Shown here piece by piece: positions 27,009-33,985 of a stretch of 64,000 nucleotides of DNA. Both the position numbers and the translations under genes were made by a program. Positions within the stretch are counted from its first letter, which is position 1. The number at the start of each line of letters is the position of its first letter. Under the pieces are notes generated by a model. The model worked only from the letters and a program-made list of their open reading frames with translations, made no database searches and was not told the DNA's origin. The stretch lies in contig NZ_QBKG01000003.1 in the NCBI RefSeq assembly GCF_003054025.1, forward strand, positions 62,001 to 126,000, given 5' to 3'. This DNA comes from Capnocytophaga leadbetteri. GTDB lineage: Bacteria; Bacteroidota; Bacteroidia; Flavobacteriales; Flavobacteriaceae.

Positions 27009-27929
27009 CTAATTATCTCTTTCTTCACCGTTGAGTATTTGCAGATAGCTCTTATAGCGCGACCAAGCAATAGTACCCTCCTCTAAAGCCTCTTTAACAG
27101 CGCACTGGGGTTCATCAGTATGGAGGCAGTTATGAAACTTGCAATGGTGCTTAAGAGCAAAAAACTCAGGGAAGTAATCCGTCAGTTCTTCTTTCTCTAT
27201 CTCTACCATACCAAACCCTCTAATACCAGGAGTATCGATGATACGCGCCCCATTGGGTAGGTCAAACATCTCAGCAAAGGTAGTAGTGTGCTGCCCTTGT
27301 AGGTGCTGCTCGCTTATAGCGGCTGTCTTAAGGTGCAACTCTGGGTCTATCGCATTGATAAGAGTCGACTTACCTGACCCCGAATGCCCCGATACCACAC
27401 AGGTTTTGCCCTCCATTGCTGTCATTACCTTATCTATATTCTTACCTGTAGCAGCCGAAATACCGATACACTCATAGCCTGCTTGGCGGTATAGCTGGGC
27501 GAGGAACTTCACTTCATCAATCTCTTCTGCATTATAAGTATCTATCTTGTTAAAAAGCAGTATGGTCTTGATACCATACGCCTCAGCCGTCACTAAAAAA
27601 CGGTCTATAAAGGTAGTAGAGGTCAGCGGATTATTGAGTGTTACTACTAAAAAAGCAAGGTCTATATTCGAGGCAATAATATGCGTCTGCTTCGATAGGT
27701 TTACCGAGCGGCGTATAATATAGTTATCGCGAGGCTTAATTTCGGTAATAATACCCTTAGTCCCCTCTTCTACCTCAAAAGTCACCCTATCGCCTACCGC
27801 TATCGGATTCGTATTTTTAATACCTTTCAGCCTAAAACGCCCTTTGATGCGGCAATCATACGCTACCCCTGTAGCTATATCTTTCACCACATACCAGCTA
27901 CCTGTCGATTTATATACCAATCCTTCCAT
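27009..27929 (-). CDS. rsgA: ribosome small-subunit-dependent GTPase A
   Basis: A late 30S assembly GTPase, 306 residues. The order is N-terminal OB fold, then a circularly permuted GTPase: G4 LFNKID (about 122-127), G1 GHSGSGKST (about 180), G3 DTPGIRGFG (about 220), then a C-terminal zinc knuckle with HCKFHNCLHTDEPQC. All key residues are present. Its ATG directly abuts the stop codon of the upstream EF-hand lipoprotein gene with zero spacing, so the two are transcribed together. Confidence 0.96.
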   Translation of the reverse strand: MEGLVYKSTGSWYVVKDIATGVAYDCRIKGRFRLKGIKNTNPIAVGDRVTFEVEEGTKGIITEIKPRDNYIIRRSVNLSKQTHIIASNIDLAFLVVTLNNPLTSTTFIDRFLVTAEAYGIKTILLFNKIDTYNAEEIDEVKFLAQLYRQAGYECIGISAATGKNIDKVMTAMEGKTCVVSGHSGSGKSTLINAIDPELHLKTAAISEQHLQGQHTTTFAEMFDLPNGARIIDTPGIRGFGMVEIEKEELTDYFPEFFALKHHCKFHNCLHTDEPQCAVKEALEEGTIAWSRYKSYLQILNGEERDN

Positions 27930-28736
27930 TTAATTATATACTACTGAAGTAGTTTCAGGCTTTTTCAAGTCGATGCGGAAAATATGTTTAGGGTCTTTAG
28001 CGTCTATTTTTCCGTTATTATTACTATCTAAGTAAGCGTATACAAATAGCAGGTCATTCACATAATCGTAATCAGAACCCACTACCCCGTAATTCTTCTC
28101 TATAAGCGCACGCACTAGCTTACCGTCTAAGCTAAAGAGGTAAAAGCGACGTAAATCATCGCGATTTATATAACCGTCTTTGTTAGTATCCTCATCATAG
28201 CAAGACACCATATAATATTGGCGTTTTACGGGTTTGTTAGCCAACACATCCGTTAGCGGTGAGGGGTAATAAAAGTTTTTTATCCTCACAGGTTGTTCAA
28301 ACAGCATTTTGCGTTCGCCAGTGGTATTGTTGGTTATCAAGATATTCATCAGGTCATCACCATAGATAGCTTCAAAACCGGCTACTATATTGTTGTGCAT
28401 ATTATAGTAGTCTGCCTTATTGCGTAGTTCTTCATAATCGTTCTCATTTCTGTACGACAGCTCGTTATACTCTATATCGTTTGTATAGGGAGAGCCGTCA
28501 TCATCATAGCGTACTTTTAGCATAGGCAGCAAAGCGTACTGAGGGTACCCCGTAAAAATCACTCTTAATGGTCGTAGAGTAAGCTCAGCGTTGTTAGCTT
28601 TTAGGATGCTGTCGTTCTCAGCAGGGTCTTGGCGATAGACATCGTGATAAGGTTTATCGTATACATCAGACGCTGTTTTTCTCTCGCAGCTTACCCACAA
28701 AAGACCTGATAATAATAAGAGAAATGTTCTTTTCAT
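27930..28736 (-). CDS. hypothetical lipoprotein with two EF-hand-like loops
   Basis: A 268-residue lipoprotein: signal peptide LLLLSGLLWVSC, lipid Cys 17. In the C-terminal half two calcium-loop motifs are clear: DEDTNKDGYINRDD and DSNNNGKIDAKD, each D-x-D/N-x-D/N-G followed by an acidic residue, as in EF-hand and dockerin loops. The rest is beta-rich with LPMLKVRYDDDGSP near residue 70. Family unknown to me. The gene is joined directly to rsgA, and an octamer repeat array lies upstream between it and cvpA. Calcium binding is inferred from the loops. Confidence 0.75.
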   Translation of the reverse strand: MKRTFLLLLSGLLWVSCERKTASDVYDKPYHDVYRQDPAENDSILKANNAELTLRPLRVIFTGYPQYALLPMLKVRYDDDGSPYTNDIEYNELSYRNENDYEELRNKADYYNMHNNIVAGFEAIYGDDLMNILITNNTTGERKMLFEQPVRIKNFYYPSPLTDVLANKPVKRQYYMVSCYDEDTNKDGYINRDDLRRFYLFSLDGKLVRALIEKNYGVVGSDYDYVNDLLFVYAYLDSNNNGKIDAKDPKHIFRIDLKKPETTSVVYN

Positions 28737-28778
28737 TGTATTTGATTTTTTATAGTTATATCGTTAAAAGGATTTTGA

Positions 28779-28856
28779 CAAATTGACAAATTGACAAATT
28801 GACAAATTGACAAATCGACAAATCGACAAATTGACAAATCGACAAATTGACAAATT
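28779..28856 (-). repeat. 8-bp tandem repeat, 9 full units plus a partial
   Basis: Nine octamers of caaattga/caaatcga run from 28779 to 28850, with a partial unit to 28856, ending at the cvpA stop codon (28855-28857). It fills the space between cvpA and the EF-hand lipoprotein gene on the minus strand, so it lies in the leader or intercistronic region of the latter. Confidence 0.92.
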
Positions 28857-29331
28857 AAAACACATTAGCATACACTACGGCACTGATACTCTTCACAGGC
28901 TCGTACAAGACTGATTCGCTAAGAGCTGAGGGCGATAACCATTTTTCTGTCTGAAAAGTGCGCTCTAAAAATACAAAGAGCGACCCAACTATTACCGCTG
29001 CCTTTAGTACTCCGAAGAGAGCCCCTGCCAAGCGATTCAAAAATCCTAACTCAGCCGCCTTTAGCATTTTGGTAAGCACTTTAGCCAAAAACATCACTGC
29101 CAACATCAGCACTATCAGCGTGATTCCAAAAGCCACTACCTCTATCGTTTGTTGGCTGCTGGGCATCAGTTCACCCAACAGACGTGCCGTAAAAAACGAA
29201 AAGTGTATCGCCCCGTAGATACCTACTACTATGGCTAATAAAGATGCCATCTCAATAATGAGACCGCGCATAAAGCCTCGTACCAGTCCGAAGCCTAAGA
29301 TTACTAATAATAGAATGTCTATCTTGTTCAA
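28855..29331 (-). CDS. cvpA: CvpA family inner-membrane protein
   Basis: A 158-residue protein with four hydrophobic segments and the CvpA start MNKIDILLLVILGFGLVRGF (glycine-rich first helix). In E. coli CvpA is linked to colicin V production and bile or envelope stress; its molecular role is not settled. The start codon is TTG at 29331: it gives the conserved N-terminus directly, and no nearby ATG does. The downstream end touches the octamer array. The upstream neighbour on the same strand is the large unrecognised secreted protein, 28 bases away. Confidence 0.85.
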   Translation of the reverse strand: MNKIDILLLVILGFGLVRGFMRGLIIEMASLLAIVVGIYGAIHFSFFTARLLGELMPSSQQTIEVVAFGITLIVLMLAVMFLAKVLTKMLKAAELGFLNRLAGALFGVLKAAVIVGSLFVFLERTFQTEKWLSPSALSESVLYEPVKSISAVVYANVF

Positions 29332-29359
29332 TTTTGAATTGCGAATTATAAATTATAAA

Positions 29360-31633
29360 TTATTTTACGGTTTTTCTAAAGTACTCACACTCGTTTAGCA
29401 CCTCTTTGTAGTACTTAGTATGCGGATATTTCCGCAGTTCTTTAAAGCCTTTCCAGTCTTTAAACATAACATCATCATAGTTAGCCCCATCCTTATTTTT
29501 GTAAAAATAAGCTTGGTTGTAAAACTCATTGCGCTCTGTTTTGGCAAGCAGATAGGCTATTTTGGCTCTTTGCTCGTCGTTAGTAGCGTGTTTTTGAGCC
29601 AAAAGGTAATACTGCTTCGCCTTATCCATACCGAGTAGCAACACTCGGTTTTCGTCTTTTACTCCCAGCGAACCCGCTTCTCCCAGAATATTATTGTAGT
29701 AAAAAGCGCGCAAACTACCGTAGTAAGAAGCGTTGTAAAACGCATTCCCTACCAAGAGAGCATTGTTATATACGTCGTCATTTTGCGCTATTTTCGCCTC
29801 CATCTCCTTCACTTTTTCTAAGAAAGAGAGCTTAGTATAGGGGTTTCGCTGTTTTTTAGCGTGTTCGCAATCGTGACAGTCGGTTATAAAGCCATTAAAC
29901 GGATTAGCAGGCAATAGCGCATCACTCTTTTTCAGCCTCTTAGTTACCATTCTGCCTGTCTCTTCATCATATACCTTTTCATTTACATAAGGCGTTTGCT
30001 TCATTTGGGCAATCGCCCCGTCTATAGCATCGCGATAAAACGCATAAATAGCGCGACTCTCATAAATATCACCTAAGTTAAAAGCGTAGTAGTTAGCCCA
30101 ATGTTGTTCCCACTCACTTTTATCGGTTTTTAGCAAAAACTGCTCCATCGCTACCGACTGCTGCTCATTTTTGTAGTAATTAGGTTGAAAGTTGAGCAAC
30201 TCGCTCATCAGTGTATTGCCTTTCTCGCGGTATAGTGCCGCCAAGTATTGCCTTACCAAAGCAAAAGCATTACCACTGCGCAACTTTCCTTTTTCGCTGT
30301 CGTTAGCATCCTCAAAATAGTGCCACAACCATTGCACACGCTTCAATAGTCGTTTTTCTACTTCTTTATCGATAGTCTTACAGCTTGTTACCTCATTTAG
30401 CACATCTATAATTCTTATTTGTGCTTGTTGTTCTGGCGTTTTAGTCTCTTTTTCTGCCTTTTGCAGGAATGCCTTAGCCCGTGCATTCTCGCCTTTATAC
30501 ATCAGCAGATAGCCCGCCGCTACATTCCATAAGTACTTGTTTTTCACCGCAGTATGCTCTGCCGCATTAACGAGCCAATCTATAGCAAAGCCACTCATCT
30601 CCTTCTTATTGTGCTGGTGATAGGTAGCTGTTTGCTTCAGCGGATTGTCTTCATTCCATACATTTACCTTGTATTCTACGCCATTCACATAGCGCGATAG
30701 CAAAAAGTCCACCTCTTCCGAAGCCGGATTTATAGCCAAAATACGCTGTATAGCCTCTGCCTCGTCTTTGTCATAATACCCTTGCATAGCCCACAGAGCG
30801 CATTGCTCTTGAGCGGACAGACTTGGCAAAATACTGTTCATTTGCGCATTGGTAAGCGGATGATAATCGTAAGTGAGTATCTGGGCTTTGTCAGGCATAC
30901 CTACCCACACCTTGGCAAGCGTAGCATTGGCATTAGCGTATTGCTTTTGGGCTTTGTAGGCACCTGCCACATAGTACAAAGCGCGGTAATACAAACGGTT
31001 TTTAGGTTGTGCGTCTTGGGTTTTAGCAAAATAGTCTATCACACTGCTTCTATTAGCCGAATAGAAACGCAAACGCACCGACTGAAACCACATCCGATTA
31101 GCAAAGAAAGCATCTTTTTGCTTCAAGGCTTGCGCGTAGAGCTTATCTGCTTTGCTTATTTCAGTTTGTGCGATACGCTCTGCCTGCTTGCTTTCGTCGT
31201 AATTCCAAGGGTTGAAGTGAGTCGCCGTAATAGGCTCATTATTGCGAGCTATCTGTAAAAAAGCAAAAAAATTCTGCACTCGCTCATTTTTATTAGCTTT
31301 AAGGGTTTGCAAGGACGGACTCTCACCATACATCAGCACGTATATAGTATTAGTAGGGAGTTGAGTCCCCAAATAGGCATTCCAGTCAGCTACGTCATTT
31401 CGGCTGTAGTCACGGCTACTCGCATTGATGTACTGCCAGTTGTAGAAAGCGTTTTCAGTATCGAAGAAAAGAGGTTGGTAATTAGTATTATTCACCGTCA
31501 CTTCAGGTGAAAACACCGAGCCGTACTCGCGCCATTCAGGCTCGAATATACAAGCGTAGAGGTACATCCCTGCACTAAGTACGCAGGCTACACAAGCCGT
31601 AATAATAATTGTTTTTTTTCTTAATAGTTTCAT
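29360..31633 (-). CDS. large secreted or lipidated protein of unknown function
   Basis: About 757 residues with an N-terminal hydrophobic helix (TIIITACVACVLSAGMYLYAC) that can be a signal anchor or lipoprotein signal (L-Y-A-C). Start is ATG 31633 or ATG 31651, six codons earlier; I prefer 31633 for its compact basic N-terminus. The body is helical and rich in Tyr, Asn and Ala, with TPR-like stretches: ALYYVAGAYKAQKQYANANA, LMYKGENARAKAFLQKAEKE and AKQYYLLAQKHATNDEQRAK. A CHDCEH motif near residue 585 could bind metal or heme. I do not recognise the family. Confidence 0.75.
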   Translation of the reverse strand: MKLLRKKTIIITACVACVLSAGMYLYACIFEPEWREYGSVFSPEVTVNNTNYQPLFFDTENAFYNWQYINASSRDYSRNDVADWNAYLGTQLPTNTIYVLMYGESPSLQTLKANKNERVQNFFAFLQIARNNEPITATHFNPWNYDESKQAERIAQTEISKADKLYAQALKQKDAFFANRMWFQSVRLRFYSANRSSVIDYFAKTQDAQPKNRLYYRALYYVAGAYKAQKQYANANATLAKVWVGMPDKAQILTYDYHPLTNAQMNSILPSLSAQEQCALWAMQGYYDKDEAEAIQRILAINPASEEVDFLLSRYVNGVEYKVNVWNEDNPLKQTATYHQHNKKEMSGFAIDWLVNAAEHTAVKNKYLWNVAAGYLLMYKGENARAKAFLQKAEKETKTPEQQAQIRIIDVLNEVTSCKTIDKEVEKRLLKRVQWLWHYFEDANDSEKGKLRSGNAFALVRQYLAALYREKGNTLMSELLNFQPNYYKNEQQSVAMEQFLLKTDKSEWEQHWANYYAFNLGDIYESRAIYAFYRDAIDGAIAQMKQTPYVNEKVYDEETGRMVTKRLKKSDALLPANPFNGFITDCHDCEHAKKQRNPYTKLSFLEKVKEMEAKIAQNDDVYNNALLVGNAFYNASYYGSLRAFYYNNILGEAGSLGVKDENRVLLLGMDKAKQYYLLAQKHATNDEQRAKIAYLLAKTERNEFYNQAYFYKNKDGANYDDVMFKDWKGFKELRKYPHTKYYKEVLNECEYFRKTVK

Positions 31634-31689
31634 ATCTTTATTTATCTTCATAATGCCCGTAAGCTGATAATATTATTTGTAAAGCATAT

Positions 31690-31830
31690 TTATAAGTTCT
31701 TGTTTTGAAGCCTTTGTTTTTTACTAGCCCTTGCTTCGTCTATCATCTTAAAAAATTCTTCTTTTGCTATTAAAGTATAATCTTCTTTCTTCTCTAAAAT
31801 AGTAATTGCTTGTATAGTTATCGCACTCAT
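31690..31830 (-). CDS. small hypothetical protein (46 aa)
   Basis: A 46-residue ORF from ATG 31830, preceded by AAAAAGAATT. It is charged at the C-terminus (FFKMIDEARASKKQRLQNKN) and starts MSAITIQAITILEKKEDYTL. Its start lies 8 bases after the stop of the 73-residue ORF upstream, so they form a two-gene unit. Size and pairing recall toxin-antitoxin modules or immunity-type genes, but no family is recognised. Confidence 0.5.
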   Translation of the reverse strand: MSAITIQAITILEKKEDYTLIAKEEFFKMIDEARASKKQRLQNKNL

Positions 31831-31838
31831 AATTCTTT

Positions 31839-32060
31839 TTATATTATTCTTGGGTCGTATGGTTTGATTAATCCTTGATCGTATAGCTCTGAACCTACTT
31901 TTTGGCATTCAGCTACTAATTTTTTCAACTCCTCCACTTCAGTTATTTCTTTAAGAGAGGCTTCCCTTTCAGGAAAAACAACTCCTAAATTTTTACTTAT
32001 AAGCACTTTATCAACAGTCGTGCCTGTTAATCTGTTTATTTTTATAGCGGTTGCTGGCAT
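31839..32060 (-). CDS. small hypothetical protein (73 aa)
   Basis: A 73-residue ORF with no signal peptide. A helical middle (ASLKEITEVEELKKLVAECQ) is followed by a short polar tail. No family recognised. It is the first gene of a pair with the 46-residue ORF. Upstream is the repeat-rich patch starting near 32330, so this pair may belong to the same accessory patch. Confidence 0.5.
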   Translation of the reverse strand: MPATAIKINRLTGTTVDKVLISKNLGVVFPEREASLKEITEVEELKKLVAECQKVGSELYDQGLIKPYDPRII

Positions 32061-32384
32061 AATATTTTTATTTTAGTTATAAAGGGTACTCTATAATTAT
32101 CTTTTTCTCAAAGATATATAGAAGCTGTTTAAACTTTTTTAGAGAAATAAAAGTTCTCGAAAATTAGTAAATTTGTGTGTTGCAAAAAAAGAACACCAAA
32201 ATTCAGCAACTTTGTGCAAAGATACAATAAATAATTGGATTATTACTTTTTTAAGTGTAAAAAAGAAGATTTAGCTTTCATAATGGAGAGCAACCAGATG
32301 TTTATTTTCTTGATATAACTTAGATTGGAATGCCCTTATTAGGGTTTATCTCCAAGTTCCTCAAAAAAAGTTTAAACAGGTTTT

Positions 32385-32540
32385 GTCACGTCCCACCTGT
32401 CTCACTCGTCCCACCTGTCTCACTCGTCCCTCCTGTCCCACTTGTCCCACCTGTCCCACTTGTCCCACCTGTCCCACTTGTCCCACCTGTCCCACCTGTC
32501 CCACCTGTCTCACTTGTCCCACCTGTCTCACTTGTCCCAC
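32385..32540 (+). repeat. C-rich 9-bp tandem array (TCCCACYTG), array 1
   Basis: About seventeen units of TCCCACCTG/TCCCACTTG/TCTCACTTG run head to tail. Nine is a multiple of three, so all three plus frames stay open and yield repetitive reading frames (PPV, CPT and SHL repeats). These are compositional artefacts. Upstream, 32061-32384 is AT-rich with no feature I can name. Confidence 0.92.
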
Positions 32541-32573
32541 AATTCAGAATTCAAAATTCATAATTTGCCAATT

Positions 32574-32712
32574 CCCTTCGCACTATTTAGAGCGCATTAT
32601 AGGCTTAAAAAACGCTTATCTCTATGGTAGGTAAAGGTAAATAGTAGGGTAGTTCTTTTGTATTGTGTTGATTTTTAATGTGATAAAAATTTAACAACAC
32701 ATTTGATACATT
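32574..32712 (+). repeat. direct repeat of about 139 bp, copy 1
   Basis: Starts CCCTTCGCACTATTTAGAGC, passes through a shared AGGCTTAAAAAACGCTTATC segment, and ends AACAACACATTTGATACATT. It matches 33239-33375 with scattered substitutions and small indels in the middle. Each copy ends just before the stop codon of a small minus-strand gene. A third, truncated copy starts at 33956 and stops after ACTATTTAGAGC. Confidence 0.85.
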
Positions 32713-32714
32713 AC

Positions 32715-33014
32715 CTACTGCCAGTGCATATTATTCTTAGAGAGAAAATTCTTAAATAATGAATAAGGAACAGGTTGTAACTCAAAAAATAATTCTTCTT
32801 TATGATCTGTTTCTAAATCAAAAATATCTTCATTCTCAATATAGTATTTGTTTGCAAATTCTCTATCTATAATTGTTTTATATCTATCACCTAGAAAAGT
32901 AAAAGTTATAGCCATAATCTCCGAATCTTCTATTTCTATATTATTAATGATACATTCAGCAATTTTAGGAGATACAAAAAAAGCTAAATCTTTTCTATAT
33001 AAAAAGTATGCCAT
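32715..33014 (-). CDS. small hypothetical protein, immunity-like (99 aa)
   Basis: A 99-residue cytosolic protein, acidic overall (IEIEDSEIM, NEDIFDLETDHKEELFFEL), with no signal or membrane segment. Small, acidic and orphan, it looks like a polymorphic-toxin immunity protein. Its ATG comes one base after the TAG of a broken upstream reading frame (33016-33105), the spacing usual for toxin-immunity pairs. AT content is higher than in the core genes around it. No family recognised, and the immunity role is inference from context. Confidence 0.6.
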   Translation of the reverse strand: MAYFLYRKDLAFFVSPKIAECIINNIEIEDSEIMAITFTFLGDRYKTIIDREFANKYYIENEDIFDLETDHKEELFFELQPVPYSLFKNFLSKNNMHWQ

Positions 33015-33015
33015 A

Positions 33016-33105
33016 CTAAAAACCTAATTCTTTTAAATATTTCATTTTCCCTAAAGGAGATTTAGGAATATTTACACCTTCTTCCCATTGGTGCAAGCTT
33101 GCTGC
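33016..33105 (-). pseudogene. broken 3' tail of a lost gene
   Basis: On the minus strand a frame opens after a TAG and reads AQAASLHQWEEGVNIPKS then PLGKMKYLKELGF before TAG at 33018-33016. The protein-like part begins at the hairpin repeat (33090-33112); upstream of it the sequence is only repeat. It is best read as the last about 25 codons of a gene cut off by the repeat element, directly preceding the 99-residue gene. Confidence 0.55.
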
Positions 33106-33112
33106 TTGTGCC
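33090..33112. repeat. hairpin element GGYGCAAGC...GCTTGTGCC, copy 1
   Basis: GGTGCAAGC (33090-33098) and GCTTGTGCC (33104-33112) can pair with G-U tolerance over a 5-nt loop. The same element stands at 33859-33881. It forms the junction between a gene tail and the AATTCARAATTCACAATTCTC segment. Confidence 0.75.
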
Positions 33113-33138
33113 TAATTCAGAATTCACAATTCTCTCCC

Positions 33139-33230
33139 CGTCCCACTCGTCTCACCAGTCCCAGCCCTCCCAATCCTCCCAGCCCTCCCAGCCTTCTCAA
33201 CCCTCTCACCAGTCCCACTTGTCCCACAAT
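33139..33230 (+). repeat. C-rich tandem array, array 2 (diverged)
   Basis: A looser array of about 9-bp units such as TCCCACTCG, TCTCACCAG and TCCCAGCCC. It lies between the hairpin at 33090 and the second copy of the direct repeat. With those it fills the 33015-33389 interval. Confidence 0.8.
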
Positions 33231-33238
33231 TCAAAATC

Positions 33239-33375
33239 CCCTTCGCACTATTTAGAGCGTATTATAGGCTTAAAAAACGCTTATCTCTATAGTGGGTAAA
33301 GAGAAATAGTGGGGCAATTCTTTTGTATTGTGTTAATAGTTAGCCTTATGTTTTTAACAACACATCTGATACATT
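33239..33375 (+). repeat. direct repeat of about 139 bp, copy 2
   Basis: Matches 32574-32712 in the same orientation, from CCCTTCGCACTATTTAGAGC to AACAACACATCTGATACATT. The middle part differs (GTTAATAGTTAGCC here). It ends 15 bases before the stop codon of the 127-residue gene. Confidence 0.85.
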
Positions 33376-33389
33376 CCCCCCTTATCCCA

Positions 33390-33773
33390 CTAATAGAACT
33401 CAACTTTACAATCTGATAAAGCATAGATTCTACCATCAGATATCTCTATATTTTCTCCAGATATTTTTGCTGTCAATAAACCTAAATGTTTAGCACCTAA
33501 TGTTATACCTTTTCGCCATCCTTCAATATCTCCCTTATAAGATAATCCATGGAATAATTCGTTGGTAGGTAGCCAAATTTTACAATTCTCAGTGAGAGCT
33601 CCTCCTTCCTTAGCCATAAAAAATAAAGATGTAAGTTTAGAAAACAAAGTTTCTTTTTTAACCTTACTTCTTTTCTTTTTACGAAAAAAATCCTCTCCAT
33701 CATCAGCAACATAGAGAAATTCTCTACCTTCTACCTTTATTGTTCCTGGTATATGTCTGTTAATATTATCCAT
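33390..33773 (-). CDS. small hypothetical protein, immunity-like (127 aa)
   Basis: A 127-residue cytosolic protein starting MDNINRHIPGTIKVEGREFL, with a basic stretch (FFRKKKRSKVKKETLF) and a C-terminal beta-rich part (GLLTAKISGENIEISDGRIY). No family recognised. The frame is open to a TTG at 33788, but ATG 33773 overlaps the TAA of a broken upstream frame (ATGGATAA), the classic toxin-immunity overlap. As with the 99-residue gene, the partner is only a tail. The immunity role is inferred from architecture. Confidence 0.6.
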   Translation of the reverse strand: MDNINRHIPGTIKVEGREFLYVADDGEDFFRKKKRSKVKKETLFSKLTSLFFMAKEGGALTENCKIWLPTNELFHGLSYKGDIEGWRKGITLGAKHLGLLTAKISGENIEISDGRIYALSDCKVEFY

Positions 33774-33842
33774 TATATGATGTTTCAATAAATGTTATAT
33801 TATTCAATCCTGCTTCTTTAAAAACTTTTCAATAGTGCTCTT
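33766..33842 (-). pseudogene. broken 3' tail of a lost gene (frameshifted)
   Basis: The minus strand reads KSTIEKF, then changes frame in a T5 tract (33821-33828 area), then KEAGLNNITFIETSYNG and TAA at 33768-33766. One extra T would join them into STIEKFFKEAGLNN..., a convincing protein tail. A TAA stands immediately upstream (33845-33843), followed by a G-run (C-run on the plus strand) and the hairpin element at 33859. It is the remnant of a gene whose stop overlapped the start of the 127-residue gene. Confidence 0.55.
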
Positions 33843-33858
33843 TTAACTCCCCCCCGCT

Positions 33859-33945
33859 GGCGCAAGCTTGCCGCTTGTGCCCAATTCAAAATTCACAATT
33901 CTCTCACCTGTCCCACTTGTCCCACCAATCCCACTTGTCCCACAA
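33859..33945. repeat. hairpin element copy 2 with short C-rich array 3
   Basis: GGCGCAAGC (33859-33867) pairs with GCTTGTGCC (33873-33881), followed by CCAATTCAAAATTCACAATT and four to five C-rich units (TCTCACCTG, TCCCACTTG, TCCCACCAA, TCCCACTTG). From 33951 the start of the direct repeat follows (CCCTCGCACTATTTAGAGC) and breaks off at the next gene. It is a third, truncated copy of the same module. Confidence 0.8.
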
Positions 33946-33985
33946 TTCAAAATTCCCCTCGCACTATTTAGAGCATCACAACACC

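Noticed and set aside
32330-32634. Three overlapping ORFs rich in PPV, CPT and SHL repeats as proteins
   Set aside because: They are the three frames of one stop-free 9-bp repeat, with no leader or conserved part.
32385-33985. Insertion sequence or integron
   Set aside because: No transposase or integrase reading frame, and the hairpins do not show attC core sites.
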